From a virus, in the IMG/VR virus record IMGVR_UViG_3300037264_000412, positions 1 through 27,063 of that record: a DNA stretch of 27,063 nucleotides; one strand, given 5' to 3'. This document shows, in pieces, positions 14,456 to 22,776 of this stretch. Under the pieces are notes generated by a model, which was not told the DNA's origin, made no database searches, and saw only the letters and a program-made list of their open reading frames with translations. Made by a program: the position numbers and the translations under genes. Each line of letters starts with the position of its first letter. Positions within the stretch are counted from its first letter, which is position 1.

Positions 14456-15733
14456 GTGGGCCTTACTCTCCAAGACCTCAAGACTGCGATGGCTCCCCTT
14501 GCCGAAATCGGGAAGGGGGAACTGACTTTCGAGGTCAGTGGGACCACTATCTCCCTTCGAGCCCTGACTCCAGAGGAAGAAATCCAGGTGCAGAGATTTG
14601 CCCGATCAGTCCTGGCGGAAGGGGATCTCACAGATCAAGCAAACGCTTTGGAGTACTTGGACCGGTTCAGAAACGGTTCTCTGGGCTACAGCATCGTTCA
14701 AGTTGGAGACCTAGATTTTCGCAATGTGGAATTCATTGAAACGGGAGAGAAGCTCCCGAATGGGACGGCCATCAAGGTCCATCGTCACGAGGCCATCCAA
14801 CAACTTGTAGGTACGTGGTCACGCAACATGACTGTCGCCGTCTTCAAGAAGTTCGGCGAACTCATGAACCAGGTCGAGAAGGAAGTCGATGGGCTCGTTG
14901 AGTTTGAGCCTGTCGATTACGATGCGGAGATCACTCGACTTGAAGAGCGCATCTCAGAACTCAAGGAAGAAAAAGCTCGTTTGAATGGGTCCGAAGATGA
15001 CCCCAGGACCAATCTTCGGAAGCAGGTTGCAACTTCTGGCAAGTCCTTCCGTCGGCCTCATCAGGGAAGTGCAGTACCTGTTGACCTGACCAAGGACCAG
15101 ACCAATACAGTCCAAGAGGCAGAGACAGTCAGTGTTCCTTCGGCTGTTGACCGGGAGATCATTTTCGATGACGGGGAGGCTCAGTTCAAGGAAAGGGAGG
15201 TCAAGGAGCCTGTCCAGGAGCCTCTACCTCCCGTGGAAGTTCCAGCCGAGAAGTCCGTGCCTTCGGGACCTCGGAAGGCCGTGTTCGCCCGCGAGAACGT
15301 GAAGGTGCCTCCTCCAACTCCTGCTGCGGTCGAGGCTGCCACGAAGCAAGTGGTACCAGATGACTTCGTGAAGCTAGCTGAGAGTCATCCAGAGGGAGAG
15401 CCTTTGCCTCCTCTGTCAGATGTCATGTCGTCAATGGTGGACATGACAGACCCTGAGGCGGCGGAGAAGGCTGTCGAAGTAGAGACACGCCGCATCATGG
15501 AGATGCGGGCCAATGCGGCTCGGGTTGGAAGGCCACCACCTCACATGGCGGCAAAGCAAGTAGCTCAGGAGATTGAGCGTCCGGTTGCCGCAGGGCTCAA
15601 GGATGGTGTTGAAGTCTACAAGATGCCTACGGAGACGCTCACGGACAGGAAGTCTCCTGAATCAACGTCTTCTCCGGCACCTGTGCGAAGTAACGTCAAC
15701 CCTCGATTCAAGCCTACACGCAGCGGGGGTTGA
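14456..15733 (+). CDS. Tail assembly chaperone-like protein
   Basis: The start is GTG at 14456, with AGGGAG at 14443-14448. Longer versions of this frame run back through the terminator at 14407 and are not credible. The 425-residue product has an N-terminal domain of about 130 residues (GKGELTFEVSGTTISLRALT, then PEEEIQVQRFARSVLAE) that looks like tail assembly chaperones, which hold the tape measure before tube polymerisation. A short coiled coil (ITRLEERISELKEEKARL, about 159-176) follows. After that comes a long low-complexity, Pro/Val/Glu-rich region that is probably disordered. The position between tube and tape measure supports the call. Many phages make a second chaperone by programmed frameshift. 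I found no convincing slippery site here and no overlapping second frame. Confidence 0.6.
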   Translation: MGLTLQDLKTAMAPLAEIGKGELTFEVSGTTISLRALTPEEEIQVQRFARSVLAEGDLTDQANALEYLDRFRNGSLGYSIVQVGDLDFRNVEFIETGEKLPNGTAIKVHRHEAIQQLVGTWSRNMTVAVFKKFGELMNQVEKEVDGLVEFEPVDYDAEITRLEERISELKEEKARLNGSEDDPRTNLRKQVATSGKSFRRPHQGSAVPVDLTKDQTNTVQEAETVSVPSAVDREIIFDDGEAQFKEREVKEPVQEPLPPVEVPAEKSVPSGPRKAVFARENVKVPPPTPAAVEAATKQVVPDDFVKLAESHPEGEPLPPLSDVMSSMVDMTDPEAAEKAVEVETRRIMEMRANAARVGRPPPHMAAKQVAQEIERPVAAGLKDGVEVYKMPTETLTDRKSPESTSSPAPVRSNVNPRFKPTRSGG

Positions 15734-15863
15734 TTCCAGCGCCGGTGCTTCCCTCCACGACGTCTCGGTTTTGTCTCGGTTTTTCAAGGTACCGAGCTAC
15801 CTGTTTCAAGAGAGCTAGCAGACAAGCAGTCATTGTCCAGCGGCCCTTCTAAGGGTGGTGTTT
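15734..15863 (+). other. Gap with a hairpin between chaperone and next tail gene
   Basis: This 130-base gap has no credible reading frame. CTCGGT (15775-15780) pairs with ACCGAG (15791-15796) over a 10-base loop. A second CTCGGT at 15764-15769 could pair with the same arm instead, so two forms are possible. No T run follows, so it is not a clear terminator. AAGGGTGG at 15851-15858 is the ribosome site for the next gene. Confidence 0.4.
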
Positions 15864-17060
15864 ATGCTACCCACCACGACCAAGGAACAGAGGGAGCCCA
15901 TGTACGAGGACCTCGTTCCCTTGGTCGTACCGGGGTTCCTTACATCGCGTTTGCAGATCGGGGGCCTTACTCTTGGTCTGCGATCTCTGTCACTGACAGA
16001 CACCAACCTCCTTCGCAAAGTAGCCCATGAAGGAGGCCCTAACTGGGCATTTCAGCTTGCAGCCGCGAGCATTTGGATGATCGATGGACTCTCGTTGTTG
16101 GAGAGCTATCCGTACTCTCAGAAGATTGCCTTCACGGCTCTTCAGAGAGCCCACAAGTCTGTGGTAAGGGCCGTATTCGCGCAGGCGTTGAGCTTCTTCC
16201 GCAGGATGCGGGATGTCAATCGCGTGTTCGAGGCGTTCCTGTACGAGGATGAATCTCGTCGTTTGTGGAAGGCTACGAACAACGGGATGCACCCGATTTG
16301 GACTCACGTGGGGATGCCAGGTCTTGATCGTCTAGGTATGAACCCGTTCCAATCTTCTTGGGTTCAGTGGAACAGGTCCGAAGATGATCGACTCGATGAC
16401 GACTATTCGTGGAGCCTCACAAAGGTTCTTGTCTCGGTGCAGTCCTCGAAGTCGGCTAAGAAGCTCGATGCAAAGGACAGAACTCGCCTTGAAGCCGAGA
16501 AGTCCCGTCGAGCAGAGGTCCAGAACCGCGCCTACTACACCTTCAAGGGCCTCCTCGATGAAGAGGGCAAAGAGACGGTACATCCCATCCTACAGGTGCT
16601 TCAGCCTCATACCGCTGCGGAACTCTCGGAAGAGATGCGTCGTTGGGTTGTGGGTGAAAAGGACTTCCATGACTTGGTGATCGACGATTACAAGAACCGC
16701 ATCAAGACTGAGTTTGAGGCCAAAGAGCAGGAATCTGAGCTTGTTCTTCGACAAGCTAGAGAGAGGGCTGTCCGTGAAGAAAGTCAGCTAGGAGTTCCGA
16801 AGCCCCGGTTGGTTGGTTACACGGCAGACCAGCTTGCGAAGCTCCGTCCGAGTCAGGGGAAGCCTGGAGCCAAGTTCATCATCGAGGCCAGCATGACCTC
16901 CAGAAACTTCAATCGGTATCTGCGGGACCGTCCAGACCCTGGAGCCCTCGACGTGGCAGGTGGAAAGATTGTCGTCAAGAACCATTCCCAAGAAGAGGAT
17001 GCACCACCAACTCTCAATGATCTGATTTCAAATAGAAAGTCCATTTTGAATGGGGGTTAG
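15864..17060 (+). CDS. Tail-region protein of unknown function (398 aa)
   Basis: The start is set at ATG 15864, five bases after AAGGGTGG. GTG codons at 15855/15858 overlap that site. ATG at 15900 has its own GAGGGAG and cannot be excluded. The N-terminal part (LQIGGLTLGLRSLSLTDTNL, WAFQLAAASIWMIDGLSLLE) is compact and partly hydrophobic. The middle and end are highly charged and helical (SKSAKKLDAKDRTRLEAEKS, FEAKEQESELVLRQARERAV). A place between chaperone and tape measure suggests a role in tail assembly, perhaps as a second chaperone component. No motif proves this. The end of the gene (LNGG, stop) sits inside an inverted repeat that borders the TnpB element. Confidence 0.65.
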   Translation: MLPTTTKEQREPMYEDLVPLVVPGFLTSRLQIGGLTLGLRSLSLTDTNLLRKVAHEGGPNWAFQLAAASIWMIDGLSLLESYPYSQKIAFTALQRAHKSVVRAVFAQALSFFRRMRDVNRVFEAFLYEDESRRLWKATNNGMHPIWTHVGMPGLDRLGMNPFQSSWVQWNRSEDDRLDDDYSWSLTKVLVSVQSSKSAKKLDAKDRTRLEAEKSRRAEVQNRAYYTFKGLLDEEGKETVHPILQVLQPHTAAELSEEMRRWVVGEKDFHDLVIDDYKNRIKTEFEAKEQESELVLRQARERAVREESQLGVPKPRLVGYTADQLAKLRPSQGKPGAKFIIEASMTSRNFNRYLRDRPDPGALDVAGGKIVVKNHSQEEDAPPTLNDLISNRKSILNGG

Positions 17061-17074
17061 TCGTCAAGAACCCC
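17053..17074. repeat. Inverted repeat at the left border of the TnpB insertion
   Basis: GGGGTT (17053-17058) and AACCCC (17069-17074) form a perfect 6-bp inverted repeat with a 10-base loop. The left arm is the last codons of the upstream tail gene; the right arm is in the short space before the end of tnpB. It could be a subterminal hairpin of an IS200/IS605-type right end or a simple transcript end. No T run follows on either strand. Confidence 0.4.
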
Positions 17075-17190
17075 TCTGAACTCCGATACTTATGAGGCTG
17101 CCCTCAGGTCGGTTCTCGTTTCAACGGGATCTGCCTCAATCACTTGAGGTCTTATGTTCCCTCCACGAGCAGTCACCGGAGTTCCTCCGG
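17060..17190 (-). ncRNA. Candidate omega (guide) RNA region at the tnpB 3' end
   Basis: TnpB nucleases use an RNA made from the 3' end of their own gene and the adjoining flank. Read on the minus strand, this stretch holds three short, clean hairpins in or next to the end of tnpB. In + coordinates these are CCGGAG/CTCCGG at 17176-17190, CCTCAA/TTGAGG at 17134-17149 and TGAGG/CCTCA at 17093-17106. That density fits an omega RNA scaffold, but codons of the gene could give it by chance. The right-end boundary, and so the guide, cannot be fixed from one sequence. Confidence 0.35.
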
Positions 17191-18331
17191 CCAAGATTCG
17201 CTCTCCGTACTGTCGGAGGTTCAACGAAGCATTTGCGTCACGGTCTGTAACGAGCCCGCATTTCTCGCACTCGTAGGTCCTCGTTCCTAGACTCAAATCT
17301 TTCTTTACGTTCCCACAACCCGAGCAAGTTTTTGAGGACGGGAAGAACCGGTCAGCTACAATCAGTCGAGATCCATACCACTCGGATTTGTAGGTAAGCT
17401 GTCTACGTACTTCTCCAAAGGCAACACTTGAGATGGCTTTAGCAAGGCTTCGATTCTTGACCATCCCAGAGACGTTCAAGTCCTCAATGACGATCACAGA
17501 AGGTCGCTTGGTTTTCACGATCTCCGAGGTCATCTTGTGGATCGAATCCGCTCTCTGAAATGCAATACGTGCATGGACTTTGGCGAGTTTTGCCCTAGTC
17601 TTTGCCCTTCGATGAGATCCTTTCTTCTGGCGTGATAGCCGTTTACTGAGCCGACAGATGGACTTCAATGATCGGTCCAGATGCTTTGGGTTCTCGTAAG
17701 TTGTTCCATCAGACAGGACCGCAAGGGTCTTGATCCCAAGATCGATCCCAAGAACCTCTTCTGTTGTCTTGACCTTCGTGGGTTCTCTATCTTCGATCAA
17801 AACAGAGGCGTACCAACGTCCAGCCTTCTCGGAGATTGTAACCGTCTTCACGGGTCGATCTGTTGGAACGTACTCATGCTCTTTGAGACGGACCGCACCA
17901 ATCTTCGGGAGCCTGATGGAAGAGTTTGAGATTGAGACTTTCTGTGGAAATTGGAAAGAGGTTCGAGAGATTCCTTTCTTCTTGAACTTAGGGTATCCTG
18001 GCTTCAATCCAGCTTTAACCCTCCGAAAGAAGCATTGGAAGGCTTGGTGTAGATTCTGGATAGACATTTGAAGGGAGGCTGCCGTAACCTCAGCAAGCCA
18101 AGGGTAAGTAGTTTCCTTGAGGTCAGGTAGTCTATCTTGAAGATCGAATGGTTTCAGAACATCCATCACCTTTTCGCCCTCAGGAGTCGTAGCTCTCTTC
18201 TCAGCGTAGTCTCGCTTGATTTCAGCGAGAGCCCAGTTCCAGACGAACCTCACCGCACCAGCGTGACGACGGAATGCCGTTCGCTGGTAGTTGTTTGGGT
18301 CGAGTTCGATCTTGTAGACGCGTAGGCTCAT
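17090..18331 (-). CDS. tnpB: TnpB RNA-guided nuclease (IS200/IS605 OrfB family), intact
   Basis: A 413-residue protein, full length for TnpB. The N-terminal helix-turn-helix part (YQRTAFRRHAGAVRFVWNWA, then FKKKGISRTSFQFPQ) is typical. The RuvC-like catalytic residues are all present: D197 in LGIDLGIKTLA, E283 in VIEDLNVSGM and D365 in TDRDANASLNL. The zinc ribbon is complete: C336 and C339 (CSGCG), C355 and C358 (CEKCG). Active TnpB cuts DNA next to a short flanking motif under guidance of an RNA from the element's end. No TnpA transposase gene is nearby. It is the only minus-strand gene here and lies between the stop of an unknown tail gene and the tape measure start. It interrupts no reading frame, so it behaves like a homing element. 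No clear ribosome site precedes its ATG. Confidence 0.93.
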   Translation of the reverse strand: MSLRVYKIELDPNNYQRTAFRRHAGAVRFVWNWALAEIKRDYAEKRATTPEGEKVMDVLKPFDLQDRLPDLKETTYPWLAEVTAASLQMSIQNLHQAFQCFFRRVKAGLKPGYPKFKKKGISRTSFQFPQKVSISNSSIRLPKIGAVRLKEHEYVPTDRPVKTVTISEKAGRWYASVLIEDREPTKVKTTEEVLGIDLGIKTLAVLSDGTTYENPKHLDRSLKSICRLSKRLSRQKKGSHRRAKTRAKLAKVHARIAFQRADSIHKMTSEIVKTKRPSVIVIEDLNVSGMVKNRSLAKAISSVAFGEVRRQLTYKSEWYGSRLIVADRFFPSSKTCSGCGNVKKDLSLGTRTYECEKCGLVTDRDANASLNLRQYGERILAGGTPVTARGGNIRPQVIEADPVETRTDLRAAS

Positions 18332-18342
18332 TCGGTATCGGT

Positions 18343-18371
18343 AGTATACTCTTTAAAGACTGTACGGTCTA
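18343..18371 (-). promoter_or_regulatory. Possible tnpB promoter
   Basis: On the minus strand TAGACC (complement of 18366-18371) and TATACT (complement of 18343-18348) are spaced by 17 bases, a fair match to a sigma70-type -35/-10 pair. The -10 ends 11 bases before the tnpB ATG, so the message would be nearly leaderless, in keeping with the lack of a ribosome site. AGTATACT is a palindrome, so the match may also be chance. Confidence 0.35.
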
Positions 18372-18375
18372 GAGG

Positions 18376-21300
18376 ATGGCGGCTAAATCAGACAGCGACC
18401 ACGTCGTCCGGCTTTCGCTGGATTTCTCCGACTTCGTTCGAAAAGCGAAGCAGGCTGGGGAGAAGTCTAGCGAAATCATTGGTAAGGCACTTGAAGCTGG
18501 GATTTCGTCACACGCGACCACTGGCTATCGTCGGTCGATGAAGGCGTATGAGATTTTGCGAGAGTGCGCTGAAAAGCGGATGGAGGCGCTCACTTTCGCC
18601 CAGGATACCAAGCGGGCTGGAAAGGTTGCTCAGAAGCTAGGAGATGTCCAACGGGAAATTGCGAAGCTCAATCAAGAACTTAATGATCAAACTCTGGATG
18701 AGAGTGTCAAAAAGCAGAAAGCAGCCGAAAGAAAACTCTTTCAAGAGAAGTGCAAACTTCTCGATCAATTGAATCAAGGCATGGCAGTTGGCTTCGATGA
18801 TGCCATTAGGACTCTCAATGAGGGGATGGCAAAGATCGGTAAGCAACAGAGATTAGCTAGTGCAGCGATGATTCGCACCACGGATCAGATGTCTCGTGGT
18901 GCAGAGCGTACGGCTGAGTTCATGAAGATGTTTCGCCGGGATGCTTCTCGGGGTGCAGATGATCTCAACGATAAGTTGGGCGGAGCACTAGAGACTTTCC
19001 GAGATGGTTTGTCCAACATCGACGTGGGGTCGATGCTTGCTGGTGGTGGGAAGGGTCTTGGAAAGGGTCTTGGCGGCATTGCTGAAATGCTTGGTGGTCT
19101 GGGTGGTTCTGGAGGCGCACTAGGAACTTTGGCAGCATCTTTGGGGGCTGTGGCTTTGGTCCTAGGACCTCTTGTTATCGCGTTTGGGGTTTTTGCCGGA
19201 GTCATGTTCGGCATTGATAAAGAGGTCAAGGAGTTCAACAAGAGCGCCATCAATGCGTTTGGCACGCGCGGTGTGATGAACATCGGCATGGGGAACATGA
19301 GGGATAACCTCACGGTTCTTCGGCACGTCACACAGGATTTCACCAAGACTCTCGGTCTCTCCTCTGATGAAGCAATAGGAGTTTTCGATGCTCTCGATGC
19401 TGGTGGCATCACCATGGCGAGACTCACTAGAGGGACGATTAATGCAACAGAGAAGGAGAAAGCCCTAGGGGATACTCTCCTTAAAACCGCAGCTACAGCT
19501 AAAGCTCTTGGGGTCAGTGTCAGTGAATTTGCTGGGACACTTGCTGAGTATACGGACTCGCTAGCATTCAGTCTTGAGAACGTCACGGACCAATTCGCTC
19601 TCATTTCCAAGCAAGCTCAGGATGCTGGGTTCAGCACACGTCGTTTCTATTCGTTGATCACTCAGGCGACAGCAGGACAAGCCTCGTTCAATACGCATCT
19701 AGATCAGACGGCTGCTCTACTCATCAAGATGACCAAAGTTCTTGGTGAAAAGCAAGCCGCTGAAGTACTTGGAGGGGCTGCTGGTGGTTTCAAGGAAATG
19801 GGTACTCAGGAACGGTACAAGACAATCATGACGACTGGAGCAGGTCGGACTAAAGACATCATTACCAGGAGTGCTCAGCGTCAAGCGAGTAATTTCATCA
19901 ACGATCTGGCTAAAACTCTGAGTCCGGATGAAGTTCAAAAAGCACTTGAGCAAGCATCCCGTGCTGGTGTCACAGTGTCTAAAGCTGCGCGTGCAGATCC
20001 AACTGGACAACTACTAGTAAAAGAACTTGCGGCCATGTCTCGCAGCGATCAGGCCGTGCTTACCGCTTCGTTTGAAACCTCTTCAGATAAATCTGTTCAA
20101 GCGTTGGGTCGTCAATTGGATCAGCTTACGACTGTCAGTAGGGGTACTACAGGGGGTATGGCTGCCATGGCTGATGCCATGTCTGGACTCGATCCTGGTG
20201 CGACCATTGCCATGAAACTTCAAAGCGCAATGGCAATTCTTGGAAGGCCACTGAATGAGTTGACTGGCATTGATAGGATGGCTGCTGAGTCAATCACAGG
20301 TATGTCTGGGGCACAGATTGAACAGTATCAAGCTCTGGCGAGAGCTTCAGAAGGAAGTTACCAATTACTGAAGAGCATCCAAAAGGAACCTCTCCCAGGT
20401 ACTCCAGATTCTGCGGAACGAAAGGCTTTCCAAGACGATCAAGACAAGAGGTTTGGTGCTCATATCGATGAGCAGGGAAAGATCGTTGATGCAAGCGGAA
20501 TTGAAGTAAAGAACTCAGTTGATCTACTTACTTCGAGCATGGAACGTGGGAATGCGGAAGTAAAGGAAGTATACGACAAAAACTTCGCTCTCGCTGAGCA
20601 AGCTTTTGATGAGACTGCGACAATCTCGGAGATCCTTCAGAACAAAATCACCATGTATTTGAGAGGCATCTACGAAGATTTCGGTCTCCCGATGATTGAC
20701 ATGATCGGAGACCTAGTTGCCAGGTTTGCCGGCGGTAAAACACGAGAAGAGCGACAAGGAGCACGAGATTTCCGTGATGCTCTAACGAAGGGTATCCAGG
20801 AATCTGGTACTGAATCAACAGCCGCGAAACGCACGATTGCTAAGTTGGCTCGTAAAGAAACTAGGACTCCAGAAGAAGAAGCTCAATTGCGTGATGCCCG
20901 TGCTACGAGAGACGCTGCTGATGCAACTATCGCAGCTAGCGAAGCAGCACTAGCAAGGCTTTCCGCAGGAGACACTTCTGCTCTTACGAGAAGAGAGTAT
21001 GGAACAGCCCATGGTTGGTTTCAAACGAAAGAAGCTGCGCAAGCAAGTCTGACTCGGGAAGAGCGTGGGACCGATATAGAAGAACGAGATGTTGCTGTTA
21101 GCGGCTCTATGGCTGCTGCTGATGTTCGTGGTAGGGCACGTACGGGGGCTGCAAGGGCTGCAAGACAGCAAGTATGGGCGGCAGAGTCAGCGGAAGCTGC
21201 GGCAAGGGCTGGAGCGGATAGGACTGCGGCATGGAGGGCGGATAGAGCAAGGACTGGGGGAGTAGCTCCTGCTCCGGCTTCCGTTGGCACTACAGCACGG

Positions 21301-22119
21301 GTTGTGCCTGGTGTTACCATTCCTGCTGCGGCTCCCGTGGCGGCTACTGCGGCACCGACTTCAACTCCAACGGCACAGGCAAGACATACCGAAGCGGCTG
21401 CGGCTCAAGTAGCTGAGCCCATCTCTGCCGCAGTGGTAGGGGGAGCCGCAACGACGGCTGATGAACATGCAGAGACTCGTTCGACCATCAAGAAGGTCGC
21501 TAAGGAGTCTGACAAGAATCTCACCAAGATCCTCACGAAGGACATGAAGCTCGGGAATGCTCTTGCACGGAGCAACCTTCCAGATGCCATCGCAGAAGCT
21601 CAGGTCAAACAACAGATTGCAGCCCTCGCGTTTGCGGCTGGTCTCGATCCGGAAAAAGCTGCGGATGCTGTCGAACAGTACATGGAAAAAGGGACTCTGA
21701 CTGGGCCTCTATCGACGGCATTGGGAAATCTTGATGAGACAGCAAAAAGAGATCTCGGTGGACTTGCGGGAGGACTTGGAGTTCTTCTGGGAGGTGGTGC
21801 GGATAGTACGGGTCTAGCAAGAACAGCCGGTGCGCGACGTTTCCCAGAGGCTGCCGAGGCGGCAACAGGAGCCGATACCGAAGAACAGGTCAGAGACTTT
21901 ATCTACCGAGGTGATGGCGTACGTGGGACCATCACGCCTATTGATACGGCAGATGATCTTGTCGGAATGAAAGGCGGGGGGCCCCTCGATCGAGCGATGG
22001 GTGGCGGCTCTGTCACTGTGAACATCTACGGTGGCGATGAGCGCAAGGTCTTCGACGTGGTGAAGCGTGTTCTCCAACAGTCTGGGATTGGTCCTGGTCG
22101 AGTAGCGTCACGTGCCTAA
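18376..22119 (+). CDS. Tail tape measure protein
   Basis: A 1247-residue protein that fills the growing tail tube, sets its length and is released during infection. The N-terminal 180 residues are helical and charged (DVQREIAKLNQELNDQ). At about 215-285 comes a Gly-rich run and a strongly hydrophobic segment (LGAVALVLGPLVIAFGVFAG), the membrane-active part usual in tape measures. The rest is long, helical and repetitive, including an Ala/Thr-rich stretch near 905-1020 (AAPVAATAAPTSTPTAQA). It ends in GRVASRA. By the common rule of about 1.5 angstrom per residue the tail would be near 190 nm, an estimate only. AGAGG lies directly against the ATG with no spacer, which is unusual and may reflect the nearby TnpB insertion. 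Confidence 0.85.
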   Translation: MAAKSDSDHVVRLSLDFSDFVRKAKQAGEKSSEIIGKALEAGISSHATTGYRRSMKAYEILRECAEKRMEALTFAQDTKRAGKVAQKLGDVQREIAKLNQELNDQTLDESVKKQKAAERKLFQEKCKLLDQLNQGMAVGFDDAIRTLNEGMAKIGKQQRLASAAMIRTTDQMSRGAERTAEFMKMFRRDASRGADDLNDKLGGALETFRDGLSNIDVGSMLAGGGKGLGKGLGGIAEMLGGLGGSGGALGTLAASLGAVALVLGPLVIAFGVFAGVMFGIDKEVKEFNKSAINAFGTRGVMNIGMGNMRDNLTVLRHVTQDFTKTLGLSSDEAIGVFDALDAGGITMARLTRGTINATEKEKALGDTLLKTAATAKALGVSVSEFAGTLAEYTDSLAFSLENVTDQFALISKQAQDAGFSTRRFYSLITQATAGQASFNTHLDQTAALLIKMTKVLGEKQAAEVLGGAAGGFKEMGTQERYKTIMTTGAGRTKDIITRSAQRQASNFINDLAKTLSPDEVQKALEQASRAGVTVSKAARADPTGQLLVKELAAMSRSDQAVLTASFETSSDKSVQALGRQLDQLTTVSRGTTGGMAAMADAMSGLDPGATIAMKLQSAMAILGRPLNELTGIDRMAAESITGMSGAQIEQYQALARASEGSYQLLKSIQKEPLPGTPDSAERKAFQDDQDKRFGAHIDEQGKIVDASGIEVKNSVDLLTSSMERGNAEVKEVYDKNFALAEQAFDETATISEILQNKITMYLRGIYEDFGLPMIDMIGDLVARFAGGKTREERQGARDFRDALTKGIQESGTESTAAKRTIAKLARKETRTPEEEAQLRDARATRDAADATIAASEAALARLSAGDTSALTRREYGTAHGWFQTKEAAQASLTREERGTDIEERDVAVSGSMAAADVRGRARTGAARAARQQVWAAESAEAAARAGADRTAAWRADRARTGGVAPAPASVGTTARVVPGVTIPAAAPVAATAAPTSTPTAQARHTEAAAAQVAEPISAAVVGGAATTADEHAETRSTIKKVAKESDKNLTKILTKDMKLGNALARSNLPDAIAEAQVKQQIAALAFAAGLDPEKAADAVEQYMEKGTLTGPLSTALGNLDETAKRDLGGLAGGLGVLLGGGADSTGLARTAGARRFPEAAEAATGADTEEQVRDFIYRGDGVRGTITPIDTADDLVGMKGGGPLDRAMGGGSVTVNIYGGDERKVFDVVKRVLQQSGIGPGRVASRA

Positions 22120-22774
22120 TCGACGTCCAATCATCCGATCAGCCTTTTCTTCGGCCCAGGATGAATTTGCAGGCCTCGGGAAGCGGCCTGTCGTGTTCGA
22201 CATCATCGCACCAGGTAGCCAAACGTCTCTCCTGGGGGACAACAAGCTCGTTCTTCACGTCAACCCTAGTACTATGCAGATTTCTTACACGAAGGTCATT
22301 GAGCGTACTCAGACGCTTGGTGGTTTCGTTGAGACGCATTGGGGCAACGCTCCAGCCGAGATGACGCTCAATGCGGCGACAGGTGGGTTCGTTCGCTTGT
22401 TCACAGGACTCTCCAACATCACCGGGGTGACCCCATCGAACTCGAACATCCTTCCCACGAACATGCAGGCAATCGATACTGGAGGTACTCGTCGGGATAC
22501 GATTGCCTACGACAAGTATCTGGACTTCCTCGCGCTCTTCAAGAACAACGGAGCTATCTACGACGCTTACGGGAACATTGCTCTTCAAGGGCAGATCTTA
22601 GTCATGTTCGATGGTGGGATGTGGTGGGGTTACTTCACGACGTTCTCTGTCGAGGAGACGGCTGAGAAGCCGTATCAGTTTGATCTCACAGCAGCCTTTT
22701 CCGTGGACCGGGAGAAGCACACGCTCCGCACGATCAACATGCCCCTCATCCCTATGTCTAGGGTGGGTGGTTGA
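22112..22774 (+). CDS. Baseplate / tail protein, short paralog
   Basis: 220 residues, starting at GTG 22112 and overlapping the tape measure stop by 8 bases. The core at about 46-205 matches the core of the next gene product in order: VNPSTMQISYTKVIERTQ, THWGNAP, RRDTIAYDKYLDFLALFKNN with GAIYD, then YFTTFSVEETAEKPYQFDLT. The pattern NPxTxxIxYxK ... WG ... RD ... FALxxxxGxIxD ... FSxxE ... F is shared. The place right after the tape measure and the pairing with a longer copy point to a baseplate or tail-tip protein. No enzyme motif is seen. Confidence 0.65.
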   Translation: MPNRRPIIRSAFSSAQDEFAGLGKRPVVFDIIAPGSQTSLLGDNKLVLHVNPSTMQISYTKVIERTQTLGGFVETHWGNAPAEMTLNAATGGFVRLFTGLSNITGVTPSNSNILPTNMQAIDTGGTRRDTIAYDKYLDFLALFKNNGAIYDAYGNIALQGQILVMFDGGMWWGYFTTFSVEETAEKPYQFDLTAAFSVDREKHTLRTINMPLIPMSRVGG

Positions 22775-22776
22775 TC

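Noticed and set aside
14940-15000. Slippery site for a second tail assembly chaperone (run of A in a GAA GAA AAA context)
   Set aside because: The A run is not in the zero-frame phase needed for tandem slippage, and no long second frame follows.
18885-19610. 241-codon open frame on the minus strand inside the tape measure gene
   Set aside because: It lies wholly antisense to a well supported gene, is Pro/Arg/Ser-rich in the way of a shadow frame, and has no ribosome site or neighbour on that strand.
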